Below, piece after piece: positions 16,952-26,014 of a stretch of 64,000 bases of DNA. The notes beneath the pieces are model-generated. The model did no database searches. It was not told where the DNA came from and saw only the letters and a program-made list of their open reading frames with translations. Source of the DNA: Pseudooceanicola nanhaiensis. GTDB lineage: Bacteria; Pseudomonadota; Alphaproteobacteria; Rhodobacterales; Rhodobacteraceae. Location of the stretch: contig NZ_JAIUZP010000005.1 of NCBI RefSeq assembly GCF_020171315.1, positions 124,001-188,000 on the forward strand, in the 5' to 3' direction. A program made the position numbers and the translations under genes. Positions within the stretch are counted from its first letter, which is position 1. Each line of letters begins with the position of its first letter.

Positions 16952-17853
16952 TTCAGCCCGACGAAATCGGCGGCGTTGGTGGCGGTCATGGCGCGGGTGT
17001 CCTCCTCGGAGTAGCCCATCTCCAGCAGCTTCGCGATGATCAGGCGCATGCCCTCCACCGGGGTCGGGTTGCCGGTCTGGCCGAGGTCGGACCCGAAGAA
17101 GCTGTTCTCGACCCCTGCCGCGTCGATGACCTCCTTCAGGTGGGCATCGTCGAACATGGTGAAGGTGGAGGGGATGAACATGCAGATCGAATGCTCCATC
17201 TTCACGCCCATGTTCGCCAGTTCCGTCACCTGGTCGAGGGTGGCGGCGTTCACGTAGGTCGGGTGGTTCAGGAACATCCGGGTGACGCCGCGGGCCTTGG
17301 CCTCCTCGTAGAAGGGGAAGGCCTCGTCCACGTGGTGGTGCCCGGCCGAGACGCAGGCATCGCCCTCCGCGATCAGGTCGAGGATCTGCTTCACCTCGTC
17401 CAGCACCACGCCCTTGTCATCCACGAGGCGCAGGCCCGCCGCTTCCACCGTCTTCTTGGTGTTCTCGGGGAACTTGCCCTTCAGATCCTTGGAGGTCTTG
17501 ATGATGTGGTTCTCGGCATGGGCGGTCGGCATCCAGACGATTCGCGCCCCCTGCTTCAGCGCATAGTCCACGGCGGAGGGGTTGAAGCCCCCCAGCGGGT
17601 GGTTCAGCACGATGGCCGAGAGCACCTCGGTCGTCTTGCCCATATTGGTGTTGAGCAGCGTCGCCAGCGGCATCGTCGGGTAGTAGTGATCCTTCAGCAG
17701 GATCGCCCGCATCCCGGCGTCGTCCGCTTCGTTCAGCGCCTCGATATGGTCGATCTTGCGGGGATGCAGCGAGGGGCCGGAGTGGATGTGCAGGTCGACG
17801 CTGCCCTTCAGCAGCGCCTCGACGCGGGCGGGATCGGCGGTGGTCATGGTCAT
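16948..17853 (-). CDS. DUF6282-type metal-dependent hydrolase-like protein
   Basis: A 301-residue protein with amidohydrolase/PHP-like metal motifs: HxH at H22/H24 in VDLHIHSGPS, LKDHYYP, SAGHHHVDEA, FLNHPTYVN and a late FGSDLGQ. The pattern fits the family annotated as DUF6282, whose reaction is not established to my knowledge. It is the first gene of an operon with an aldolase and a cupin, behind an elaborate inverted-repeat operator at 17969-17997. A ring-opening or lactone/amide hydrolysis feeding the aldolase would be a reasonable guess. Confidence 0.7.
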   Translation of the reverse strand: MTMTTADPARVEALLKGSVDLHIHSGPSLHPRKIDHIEALNEADDAGMRAILLKDHYYPTMPLATLLNTNMGKTTEVLSAIVLNHPLGGFNPSAVDYALKQGARIVWMPTAHAENHIIKTSKDLKGKFPENTKKTVEAAGLRLVDDKGVVLDEVKQILDLIAEGDACVSAGHHHVDEAFPFYEEAKARGVTRMFLNHPTYVNAATLDQVTELANMGVKMEHSICMFIPSTFTMFDDAHLKEVIDAAGVENSFFGSDLGQTGNPTPVEGMRLIIAKLLEMGYSEEDTRAMTATNAADFVGLK

Positions 17854-17968
17854 GCTCCTTCTGTCGCGGCCCCTCCTCGGGTCGCTTGCCGGTCGTCATC
17901 GGGCAGGAGCGGGCACGCATGTCCCGGCCGGGCGCGGCGGGGCCGCGCACGTCTGGTTCCTCCTCCCA

Positions 17969-17997
17969 TTGGTTCTCATTTGGAGAACCAAGTTCTC
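17969..17997. promoter_or_regulatory. Triple half-site operator upstream of the DUF6282 operon
   Basis: A perfect inverted repeat TTGGTTCTC-N5-GAGAACCAA (17969-17991) is immediately followed by a third half-site. This gives a second overlapping palindrome GAGAAC-CAA-GTTCTC (17983-17997). It lies 116 bp upstream of the DUF6282 start in an AT-richer stretch. The arrangement is typical of IclR- or GntR-type regulator sites; the regulator is not identified. Confidence 0.6.
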
Positions 17998-18062
17998 AAA
18001 TAAGATGTCAGGCAGCCGGTGGCTTGTCAATTGCCTGTGGGGTGCCCGCGGGAGCAGACGCG

Positions 18063-18097
18063 AAAACGGCCCCGCCGCGGGCTGCGGTGGGGCCGTC
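18063..18097 (-). terminator. Terminator of the M20 hydrolase gene
   Basis: On the minus strand, GACGGCCCC pairs with GGGGCCGT across a GC-rich loop and is followed by TTTTCG. It begins 27 bp beyond the stop of the M20-family gene. Confidence 0.7.
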
Positions 18098-18123
18098 ACT
18101 TGCAGGGCTATTGGGGGTGCCGA

Positions 18124-19428
18124 TCAGGCGCAGTAGGTCCGGTAGAGATAGGCGGTCAGCACCGCGCAGCCGTCGAGGAAATCGTCGATCTCCATCGCCT
18201 CGTCAGGGTTGTGGCTGCCGTTCTCGTTGCGCACGAAGATCATCGACATGGGCACGCCTGCCGCCGCGAAGGCCGCCGAATCGTGCGACGCCGGGGAGCC
18301 CATCTCCATGTAGGGAATGCCGAGGTCCTCTGCCGCCGCATGGAGCCCGTCGCGGATTGCCCGGTCGGCCAGCCCCACGGGGGCGGATTTGCGCTCTCCC
18401 AGCGTGATGGTCACGCGGTATTCTGCTTCGATCTGGGCGACGAGGGTCAGGAAGTCCTCCTCCACCCGGGCCAGCACCGCCTCGTCATAGCAGCGCACGT
18501 CGAGGGAGAAGTGGAAGAGTCCGGGCACCGTGGTCATCCCGTGGAAGCCGTCGTCGGTGTGGAACCGCCCGAAGGTCACGGCCATCGGGTTGCCGTCGTC
18601 CTCTTCGCGCACCCAGAGCCGCTGCATCGCCACGGCCAGTTCCGCGCCCGCCATGGCTGCGTCGAGGCGGAACCGGCGCGGGGTGCCCACATGGCCGTGG
18701 ACGCCGGTGATCACCGCATCGGGATAACGGAAGTTGCCGGGGATGCCGGTGCAGATGCCGACGGGCAGCCCTTCCTCGACCAGCGAGGGAGCCTGCTCGA
18801 TATGCAGCTCGATCTGGGCCTCCAGCGTGGCAGGGTCCAGCGGGACGTGGCCCGCCTTCAGGGCCGCAACGTCGCAGCCGCTTTCCGCCATGTGGTCGCC
18901 GAGGGTGCGGCCGGTGTCGATCCGCCGTGCGGTGTCGTAGGTTTCGGCGGGCAGGGTGCCTAGCGCCGCGCGCGAACCGATGTAGGAGGTCTGGAACCAG
19001 ACGCTTTCCTCGGCCCGGATGCCCATGGCGCAGAGGTTCACCCGGGGCGTGGCGCCCATGGCCCGCAGCGCCCGCATCGCGACCATTCCGGCCAGCGGCC
19101 CGGCGGCGCCGTCGAAGTTGCCACCGCGCGGCACGCTGTCGAGGTGCGACCCCATGATCACGGTCTTGGCACCCGGCGCGGTTTCCCACAGGGCATAGGT
19201 GTTGCCGGCCTTGTCGACGCTCACGGCGAAATCGCTGTCCGTGGCGACCCGCGCCATGACGTCGTGGCCGAAGGCCTCGCCCGGGCCATAGGTGTCGCGG
19301 GTGATGCCGCCAGCCGGATCGGTGGAGCCTGCGGCGAGGTCGTCGAAGACGCCAGTGGCGAAGCTGCGCTGGTCTTCAACGGCCGCGTGGAGGTCGGCGA
19401 GAGGGGATGCATCGCGTGCGGAGGTCAT
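18124..19428 (-). CDS. M20-family amidase: N-carbamoyl-amino-acid hydrolase / allantoate amidohydrolase-like
   Basis: A 434-residue Zn-dependent hydrolase of the hydantoinase/carbamoylase branch of M20. Metal ligands are H95 in GSHLDSVPRGG, D106 in NFDG and H209 in ELHIEQ. The catalytic Glu pair is E140/E141 in GIRAEES. Family members hydrolyse N-carbamoyl amino acids, ureidopropionate or allantoate and release ammonia and CO2. It is encoded on the same strand as the flavin reductase and GntR genes, with a 241-bp gap, and ends at its own terminator. It plausibly finishes ring-opened products of the neighbouring amidohydrolases. Confidence 0.85.
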   Translation of the reverse strand: MTSARDASPLADLHAAVEDQRSFATGVFDDLAAGSTDPAGGITRDTYGPGEAFGHDVMARVATDSDFAVSVDKAGNTYALWETAPGAKTVIMGSHLDSVPRGGNFDGAAGPLAGMVAMRALRAMGATPRVNLCAMGIRAEESVWFQTSYIGSRAALGTLPAETYDTARRIDTGRTLGDHMAESGCDVAALKAGHVPLDPATLEAQIELHIEQAPSLVEEGLPVGICTGIPGNFRYPDAVITGVHGHVGTPRRFRLDAAMAGAELAVAMQRLWVREEDDGNPMAVTFGRFHTDDGFHGMTTVPGLFHFSLDVRCYDEAVLARVEEDFLTLVAQIEAEYRVTITLGERKSAPVGLADRAIRDGLHAAAEDLGIPYMEMGSPASHDSAAFAAAGVPMSMIFVRNENGSHNPDEAMEIDDFLDGCAVLTAYLYRTYCA

Positions 19429-19669
19429 GGCGGTATCCTGCCCGATTGTCTGCTGTCAGTGAGTCCCGGGCCGTGGCCACGCGGGGTCTGCCCCGGTCAC
19501 TGGGTCAATTCGCGCCGGGTTGCAAGCAACGGCACGGAACCGCGCCCGCCGCGCCGGGATGCGCGGGCAGGGTGTGGTCATGAAACGGGCAGGGGAGGCG
19601 GAGCTGCCCCAGAACGGCGCCGTAGGGTGGCGCGGTTTCCGGGGGGCGGTCGCGGGACTTAGGCGCGGA

Positions 19670-20344
19670 TCAGGCCTTGTGACGGGTCAGCGGCGCATTG
19701 AGGTTGCGCAGCACGTCCTCGGCAGAGGGGGTCGGCCAGTCGAAGTAATCGAGCGTCCCGGCATAGCCGTTGCCGCCCATGCGGCCGATGGCGTCGAGCT
19801 TGGCATGATCGGAATAGCAGGTCGCCGGGTCGATGATATCCTCGCGGATATGCGCCATGACGATGCGGCCCAGGATGATCTCGCGGGCCGAGCTGACCTG
19901 AATGCCGAGGTATCGTTCGCATTCGAAAGCCACGGGGGCCTCTGCGATGCGCGGGCTGGCGACCTTGAGGCCGGGGGCGGAGGTCAGGCCCGCCATCTCC
20001 AACTCGTCCACGTCCGGGGCGAAGGCGGCTGCGGTCACGGCCATGGCCTCCACATTGGGGCGATCCACGATGTTTACCGTGAAGCACTCGGTCATGCGGA
20101 TGTTGTAGGCGGTGTCCTTGAAGCTGCGATCGGGCTTGTTCTCGACCCCGAGTGCAAGGATCGGCGGATCGGCCGAGAGGCAGTTGAAGAAGGAATAGGG
20201 CGCCGCGTTCACCTGCCCGTCTGGCGAGATCGTCGTGACCCAGGCGATGGGGCGCGGGACGATGGTCCCGATCATCACCTTGTAGGCTTCGCGCGGGGTC
20301 AGGTCGGAGAAATCGAAAGTATGGTAACCGTCGCGCTGTGTCAC
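19670..20344 (-). CDS. Flavin reductase family protein (FMN-binding split barrel)
   Basis: A 224-residue protein with the split-barrel flavin-reductase signature near the N-terminus: GTIVPRPIAWVTT, then NAAPYSFFNCLSADPP, then the F/TVNIV strand. Such proteins bind FMN and either supply reduced flavin to a monooxygenase or act on their own substrates. Its ATG overlaps the stop of the GntR gene by 4 bp, so the two are translationally coupled. No partner monooxygenase is present in the window. The 19429-19669 gap downstream shows no gene. Confidence 0.85.
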   Translation of the reverse strand: MTQRDGYHTFDFSDLTPREAYKVMIGTIVPRPIAWVTTISPDGQVNAAPYSFFNCLSADPPILALGVENKPDRSFKDTAYNIRMTECFTVNIVDRPNVEAMAVTAAAFAPDVDELEMAGLTSAPGLKVASPRIAEAPVAFECERYLGIQVSSAREIILGRIVMAHIREDIIDPATCYSDHAKLDAIGRMGGNGYAGTLDYFDWPTPSAEDVLRNLNAPLTRHKA

Positions 20345-21030
20345 TGTGACAGCTCCTTGCCGTAGTGTGAAAGGATGGATTGGATACTATCCGGCTGCTG
20401 CGACAGCTCTGCCCTGTCCGCGACGGCCCCGAGGTGGTGATCCATGATCTCGATCGCGCGGGCCGCGTCACCATCCCGGATCGCCTCGATGATCTGGAGG
20501 TGCTCGTCCACCGCGCAATCGGAGGAGTGATTGCGGGCATAGAGCGACATGATCAGCGAACAGCGCAGCACGACCTCGGAGACGTAGCGCGCCAGGACGT
20601 CGTTCCCCGTCAGCTCTGCGAGGAGGATGTGGAACTCCCCGGCGAGGCGGATCGACACCGGGCCATCCTTGCCCTTGACGGTTTCCTCGCTGCGCACATG
20701 GGCCTCCAACCGGTCATAGCCGGTTTCGGGAATTCTCTTGCAAAGCAGGCGGATAACCTCGTTTTCAAGGCAACGGCGCACCTCGAAGACATGCTGGGCC
20801 TCTTCCTTCGACGGCTCGGCCACGAAGGCCCCGCGATTGCGCCGGGTGATGACCAGGCCCTCGTTCTCCAGCCGCACGAGCGCATGGCGCACGATGGTCC
20901 GGCTGACCCCGAACTGCTCCCCCACGGTGTCCTCGGGAAGGCGCATGCCCGGTTTCAAGGCCTGTTCGATGATCGCTCTCCGGAGCAGGTCATGCACCGC
21001 GTTGGTCAGGGTGTTCTTGTTCTCGGTCAT
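20341..21030 (-). CDS. GntR-family regulator, FadR/FCD subfamily
   Basis: A 229-residue regulator. The N-terminal winged helix (residues about 8-72) carries the GntR signature LPEDTVGEQFGVSRTIVRHAL. The C-terminal FCD-type helical domain (about 80-215) has spaced His/Asp residues expected to bind a metal and a carboxylate effector. It is divergent from the ABC-importer operon. Repeats of ATTGGATAC in the shared promoter region are the likely operators. It probably controls both directions in response to a catabolic intermediate. Confidence 0.85.
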   Translation of the reverse strand: MTENKNTLTNAVHDLLRRAIIEQALKPGMRLPEDTVGEQFGVSRTIVRHALVRLENEGLVITRRNRGAFVAEPSKEEAQHVFEVRRCLENEVIRLLCKRIPETGYDRLEAHVRSEETVKGKDGPVSIRLAGEFHILLAELTGNDVLARYVSEVVLRCSLIMSLYARNHSSDCAVDEHLQIIEAIRDGDAARAIEIMDHHLGAVADRAELSQQPDSIQSILSHYGKELSQ

Positions 21031-21087
21031 GGTCTGCTCTGCTCATCAGGTATGCCACCGTCATATCGCATACATTTTTTCGCGTCA

Positions 21088-21150
21088 ATTGGATACAATT
21101 TGCTTGCCAGATTGAATACGCAATGCCATCGATAGCAAATCGTATCCAAT
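21088..21150. promoter_or_regulatory. Putative GntR operators between regulator and ABC-importer operon
   Basis: ATTGGATAC (21088-21096) and its inverse GTATCCAAT (21142-21150) are 46 bp apart, with degenerate copies such as ATTGAATACGC in between. The stretch is AT-rich compared with its surroundings. Its position between the GntR gene and the divergent operon supports an operator/promoter role. Confidence 0.6.
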
Positions 21151-21194
21151 CTAATCGAATCTGAAATACAATCTTCAACAGCAGGGACCATGAG

Positions 21195-22772
21195 ATGCAG
21201 ATGAGACAGCTACTGCTTGCGACGGCCGCAATCGCGGGTCTGGCGGGCGCGGCGCAGGCCGAGAACATCCTGAAATGGGGCGCAAACCGCGACATCGGAT
21301 CGCTGGATCCCTATTCCTACGGCGACAGCTTCACCATCAACGTGCTGAACCACGTCTACGAAGGGCTGGTGCGCTACAACAAGGACCTCAAGATCGAGCC
21401 GGCGCTGGCCGAAAGCTGGGAGATCCTCGACGATCAGGTGACGTGGCGCTTCAAGCTGCGTCAGGGCGTGACCTTCCACAACGGCAACCCCTTCACCGCC
21501 GACGACGTGGTCGCCTCGCTGACCCGGGTGAGCGACGAGGCCTCGCCGCTGAAGGGCAACCTGCCCGCCTATGTCTCCTCCGAGGCCGTGGACGACTATA
21601 CCGTCGACATCACCCTAAACGGCACCTACCCGCTGCTGCTCAACGACCTGACCAACATCCATATCTTCGACAAGGAGTGGATGACGGAGCATGACGCGCT
21701 CAAGCCCACCGATATCGGTGCGGGCGTCGAGGGCTATGCCACCTACAACGCCAACGGCACTGGACCCTTCATCGTCGAGAGCCGCCAGCCGGATGCCAAG
21801 ACCGTCTTCGTCAAGAACGCCAACTGGTGGGATACGCCCCAGCACAACCTCGACGGCTTCGAACTGCTGCCCGTGAACTCGGCCGCGACCCGGGTGGCGG
21901 CGCTGCTCTCCGGCGAGATCAGCTTCACCAACGATGCGCCGGTGCAGGATCTTCCGCGCCTCGCGGCCGCGCCGAATGTCTCGGTCCTCGAAGGCGTCGA
22001 CCTGCGGACCGTGATGATCGGCTTCCCCTTCCGGGACAAGCTGAGCACCGGCGGCGACAACCCCTTCACCGACGTGAAGGTGCGCGAGGCGCTCTACAAG
22101 GCGATCGACCTCGACCTGATCCACAAGAAGGTGATGCGCGGCAAGAGCCGGATCGCCGGTGCCACTGTCGCGCCGCCGATCCCGGGCTATGCGCCGGAAC
22201 TGGATGAGCTGCCGGGCTACGATCCCGAGGCCGCCAAGGCGATGCTGGCCGAGGCCGGTGTGCCCGAGGGGCTGTCGTTCGAGTTCAGCTGCATCTCGGA
22301 CGGTCTCGTGAACGAAGAGCAGTTCTGTCAGGCGATCGCTTCCATGTGGAGCCGCGTGGGCCTCGCGCCGAAGCTCGACGTGGCGCCCCGCGCCGTGCAG
22401 TCGCCCAAGCGCACCAACGGCAAGACCGATGTCTATATCCTCGGCTGGGCCACGCTGCCGATGCTGGATGCCTATTCGCCGCTGCTGCAGATCTTCCACA
22501 CCAAGGAAGGCAACGCGGGCGTGTTCAACTGGGGCGGCTGGTCCTTCCCGGAGCTGGACAAGCTGATCGACGCGGCGGGCAGCGAACTGGACCTCGACAA
22601 GCGCCTCGCGCTGGAGACCGAAGCGCTGGGGATCGTGAAGAAGGAGCATATCATGCTGCCGCTGCACCAGCAGCCGATGGCCTGGGCCGTCACCGACGAG
22701 GTGACCGACATGCCGCTCTTCCCGGACAACAAGCCGCGCCTCTGGTTCGCCAAGGTCAACCCCGGCTCGTGA
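21195..22772 (+). CDS. ABC transporter substrate-binding protein, family 5 (DppA/OppA-like)
   Basis: A 525-residue periplasmic binding protein of the peptide/nickel type. It has a signal peptide (residues 1-22, AAQA cleavage) and the family-5 start (WGANRDIGSLDPYSYGDSF, then NHVYEGLVRY). The FKLRQGVTFHNGNPFTADDVV segment is the typical signature of the group. It delivers the ligand to the DppB/C-like permeases encoded just downstream. The downstream amidohydrolases suggest a cyclic amide, pyrimidine or purine-like ligand rather than a peptide (inference). Confidence 0.9.
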   Translation: MQMRQLLLATAAIAGLAGAAQAENILKWGANRDIGSLDPYSYGDSFTINVLNHVYEGLVRYNKDLKIEPALAESWEILDDQVTWRFKLRQGVTFHNGNPFTADDVVASLTRVSDEASPLKGNLPAYVSSEAVDDYTVDITLNGTYPLLLNDLTNIHIFDKEWMTEHDALKPTDIGAGVEGYATYNANGTGPFIVESRQPDAKTVFVKNANWWDTPQHNLDGFELLPVNSAATRVAALLSGEISFTNDAPVQDLPRLAAAPNVSVLEGVDLRTVMIGFPFRDKLSTGGDNPFTDVKVREALYKAIDLDLIHKKVMRGKSRIAGATVAPPIPGYAPELDELPGYDPEAAKAMLAEAGVPEGLSFEFSCISDGLVNEEQFCQAIASMWSRVGLAPKLDVAPRAVQSPKRTNGKTDVYILGWATLPMLDAYSPLLQIFHTKEGNAGVFNWGGWSFPELDKLIDAAGSELDLDKRLALETEALGIVKKEHIMLPLHQQPMAWAVTDEVTDMPLFPDNKPRLWFAKVNPGS

Positions 22773-22858
22773 GCTGACCGGGCGGACCGCCACGGGGTGG
22801 TCCGCCTGCCTTCATCCCGGCCGATTGGGCCAGATGTCCGCACGCACAGGAGACGGCA

Positions 22859-23851
22859 ATGATCGCATTCCTTATCAAGCGCGCCGCCAACGCGGCCTTT
22901 GTCATGCTGGCGGTGGCGCTGCTGGCCTTCGTGATCTTCCGCTTCTTCGGTGACCCGGTGGAGATGATGGTGAACGAGCAGGCGACGCAGGCCGACCGGA
23001 TCGAACTGCGGGAACGTCTGGGGCTGAATGATGGCCTCATCACCCAGTACACGCGGTTCGTGACCAATGCGGTGCAGGGGGATTTCGGAATTTCCTACCG
23101 CAACCAGCAGGACGTGATGGTCCTGATCAAGGAGCGGTTCCCGGCGACGTTCGAGCTGGTGCTGGTGGCCACGGTCCTGTCGCTGCTGATCGGCATTCCG
23201 CTGGGCGTCGCAACCGCGGTCTATCGGAATTCACGGCTCGCCAACGCCTTGCAACTCGGCTCGATCGTGGGCGTATCGCTGCCCAGCTTCGTCGTCGGCA
23301 TCCTTCTGATCCTCGGCTTCTCGGTCACGCTGGGCTGGTTGCCGGGCTTCGGCCGGGGCGAGACGGTCGACATCGGCTGGTGGTCCACCGGGTTCCTGAC
23401 GCCGTCGGGCCGGGCGGCGCTGATCCTGCCCTCGATCTCGCTCTCCACCTTCCAGGTGACGCTGGTCATGCGCCTCGTGCGGGCCGAGATGCTGGAGACC
23501 CTGCGCGCCGATTACATCAAGTTCGCCCGTGCGCGCGGCGTGCCCACGGCGCGGGTGCAGTGGCGCCACGCGCTGCGCAACTGCCTGATGCCGGTGATCA
23601 CCCTGACCGGGATGCAGATTGGCAACCTGATCGCCTTCGCCCTCGTCACCGAGACGGTCTTCCAGTGGCCCGGCATGGGGATGCTCTTCATTCAGGCCGT
23701 GACCTTCGTCGATATTCCCGTGATGGCCGCCTACCTGATGATCGTCTCCTTCATCTTCGTGGCGCTGAACACGATCGTCGACATCACCTACGCCTGGGTC
23801 GATCCCCGGCTGCGCGATGACACCGCCCGGGCCGGTGGCGCAAATGGCTGA
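22859..23851 (+). CDS. ABC transporter permease (DppB-like)
   Basis: A 330-residue inner-membrane permease with an N-terminal helix, a long periplasmic loop and a C-terminal block of helices. The EAA coupling motif is readable as YIKFARARGVPTARVQWRHA. It is the first of two permeases of the importer. The gene lies 86 bp after the binding-protein gene and ends just upstream of the second permease, in an operon with almost no spacing. Confidence 0.9.
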   Translation: MIAFLIKRAANAAFVMLAVALLAFVIFRFFGDPVEMMVNEQATQADRIELRERLGLNDGLITQYTRFVTNAVQGDFGISYRNQQDVMVLIKERFPATFELVLVATVLSLLIGIPLGVATAVYRNSRLANALQLGSIVGVSLPSFVVGILLILGFSVTLGWLPGFGRGETVDIGWWSTGFLTPSGRAALILPSISLSTFQVTLVMRLVRAEMLETLRADYIKFARARGVPTARVQWRHALRNCLMPVITLTGMQIGNLIAFALVTETVFQWPGMGMLFIQAVTFVDIPVMAAYLMIVSFIFVALNTIVDITYAWVDPRLRDDTARAGGANG

Positions 23852-23861
23852 ACCGGAGAAC

Positions 23862-24827
23862 ATGATGGAAAAGGTTTCGACACGGCCCCAGACCGCCCCT
23901 GCCGCGGCGCCCCTGCGCGACCGGCTTGCCAAGCTGCGCGACAGCGACCTGTGGTATTCCTTCCGGGCGCATCCTTCTGCGATCTTCGCGGTGGTGCTGC
24001 TGGCCTTCGTGGCGATCACGGCCTTCCTCGCGCCGCTGATCACGCCGCAGAACCCCTACGACCTTGCCGCGCTCGAACTGTGGAACTCCGAGATTCCGCC
24101 GATCTGGGATGCCGAGGGGCAGTGGCCCTACCTGCTGGGCACGGACACGCAGGGGCGGGATATCCTATCGGCCATTCTCTATGGCTCGCGGATCTCGCTG
24201 ATCATCGGCTTTGCCTCGGTGCTGCTGGCGCTCAGCGTGGGCCTCGCCCTCGGGTTGGTCGCGGGCTACTTCGGCGGCTGGATCGACAACGTGATCATGC
24301 GGGTGGGCGACGTGCTGCTGTCGATGCCCTTCATCCTGATCGCGATCCTGATCACGGCCATCGCCTCTGCCTCGTTGCCCACGGCGCTGAAGGACGTGCT
24401 GGCCGCGCCGATCCTGATCTTCGCCATCGCCGTGCCGTCCTGGGTGCAATATGCGCGCACGGTCCGGGCCTCGGCCATGGTGGAGGCGCGCAAGGAATAC
24501 GTGCAGGCGGCGCGGTTGATCCGGGTCCGGGCGTGGCGCATCATGCTGCATCACATCCTGCCCAACTGCATGACCCCGATCATGGTGGCGGCGACGCTGA
24601 ACTTCGGCCTCGCCATCCTGTCCGAGGCCACGCTCTCCTTCCTCGGCGTCGGCATGCCGCCGGACCAGCCCAGCCTCGGCACGCTGATCCGGATCGGGAA
24701 CCAGTACCTCTTCTCGGGCCTGTGGTGGATCGTTGTCTTCCCCTCGATCCAGCTCTGCCTGATCGTCCTGTCGGTCAACATGATCGGCGACTGGCTGCGC
24801 GACGCGCTCAACCCCAAACTTCGGTGA
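23862..24827 (+). CDS. ABC transporter permease (DppC-like)
   Basis: A permease of about 320 residues with the N-terminal OppC_N-type segment (FRAHPSAIFAVVLL), six hydrophobic helices and the EAA loop YVQAARLIRVRAWRIMLHHI. Several starts are possible: ATG 23844 overlaps the previous gene, while ATG 23862 or 23865 has GGAG at 23855-23858. I prefer 23862/23865 on spacing. It pairs with the DppB-like protein in the inner membrane. Confidence 0.85.
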   Translation: MMEKVSTRPQTAPAAAPLRDRLAKLRDSDLWYSFRAHPSAIFAVVLLAFVAITAFLAPLITPQNPYDLAALELWNSEIPPIWDAEGQWPYLLGTDTQGRDILSAILYGSRISLIIGFASVLLALSVGLALGLVAGYFGGWIDNVIMRVGDVLLSMPFILIAILITAIASASLPTALKDVLAAPILIFAIAVPSWVQYARTVRASAMVEARKEYVQAARLIRVRAWRIMLHHILPNCMTPIMVAATLNFGLAILSEATLSFLGVGMPPDQPSLGTLIRIGNQYLFSGLWWIVVFPSIQLCLIVLSVNMIGDWLRDALNPKLR

Positions 24828-24832
24828 CTTTG

Positions 24833-26014
24833 ATGACTTCCAAGACCCTCAAGAACGTCCGCCCGATGGCCGGCCCCGCGACCGACCTGCACATCGTGGA
24901 GGGCCGTTTCGCCGCCGCCGCCCCCGAGGGCGCAGAGGTGATCGACTGCGGCGGACGCATCCTGATCCCCGGTCTGGTGGAGGCGCATACGCATCTCGAC
25001 AAGTCGCTGATCGGCCTGCCGTGGTACTGCAACGAGGTGGGACCGCGCCTGATCGACAAGATCGACAACGAGCGCGCGGTGAAAGTATCCCTCGGGCTGC
25101 ATCCGCAGGTCCAGTCGGAGCGCCACGCGATCGAGCTGATCGCCACCGGCACAACCCAGATCCGCAGCCACGTGGACGTGGACACCCATCACGGGCTCGC
25201 CGGCATCGAAGGCGTGATGGAAACCCGCGAGAAGCTGGCCGGGCTGGTCGATATCGAGATCGTGGCCTTCCCGCAGTCCTCGATGATGCCGCGCCCCGGC
25301 ACTGTGGAGCTGATGGACGAGGCGCTGGCCCTTGGCGCCGACGTGGTGGGCGGGATCGACCCCTGCGGGATCGAGCGTGACCCCAAGGGCCATCTGGATG
25401 CCGTCTTTGCCCTGGCCGAGAAACACGGCAAGCCGATCGACATCCACCTGCACGAACCTGGCGCTTTGGGCACCTTCTCGATGGAGGAGATCATCGCCCG
25501 CACCAAGGCCCACGGGATGCAGGGCAAGGTGACGATCAGCCATGCCTTCTGCCTCGGCCAGCCGGATCGCGCGGTGGTGGCCGCGCTCTATGATGCGCTC
25601 GTGGAAAACCGGATCCACATCATCACCACCGGCTCCACCTCCGCCGATGTGCCCCGCATCCTCGAATTGAAGCAGCGCGGCATCCTGACCGGCGGCGGCT
25701 GTGACGGCATCCGCGACACATGGGGCCCCTATGGCCGCGCCGACATGCTGGAACGCGCCATGCTGATCGGGATGAAGAACAACCTGCGCCGGGACGACGG
25801 CGTGGAACTGGCGCTGGAGGTCTGCACCTCCGGTGGGGCCGCCATCATGGAGACCGAGGGCTATGGCCTCGACATCGGCTGTCGCGCGGACTGCGTGCTG
25901 GTCGAGGGCGAGACGCTGGCCGAGGCCGTGGTGATCCGCGCGCCCCGCAAGCTGGTGCTGAAGGGCGGCAAGATCACCGCGCAGGACGGCACCGCCGTCG
26001 TGACGGCCCCATGA
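24833..26014 (+). CDS. Amidohydrolase, cytosine deaminase (CodA)-like
   Basis: A 393-residue amidohydrolase-superfamily protein with CodA-style metal motifs: HxH at H52/H54 in EAHTHLDKS, SHVDVDT, IDIHLHE, ISHAFC and the late Asp in GGGCDGIRD. It would deaminate or hydrolyse a cyclic N-C bond, for example cytosine, creatinine or a related ring. Start ATG 24833 follows the permease stop by 5 bp. A TTG directly before it is an alternative. The 3' end overlaps the next amidohydrolase gene by 4 bp (ATGA). Confidence 0.85.
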   Translation: MTSKTLKNVRPMAGPATDLHIVEGRFAAAAPEGAEVIDCGGRILIPGLVEAHTHLDKSLIGLPWYCNEVGPRLIDKIDNERAVKVSLGLHPQVQSERHAIELIATGTTQIRSHVDVDTHHGLAGIEGVMETREKLAGLVDIEIVAFPQSSMMPRPGTVELMDEALALGADVVGGIDPCGIERDPKGHLDAVFALAEKHGKPIDIHLHEPGALGTFSMEEIIARTKAHGMQGKVTISHAFCLGQPDRAVVAALYDALVENRIHIITTGSTSADVPRILELKQRGILTGGGCDGIRDTWGPYGRADMLERAMLIGMKNNLRRDDGVELALEVCTSGGAAIMETEGYGLDIGCRADCVLVEGETLAEAVVIRAPRKLVLKGGKITAQDGTAVVTAP

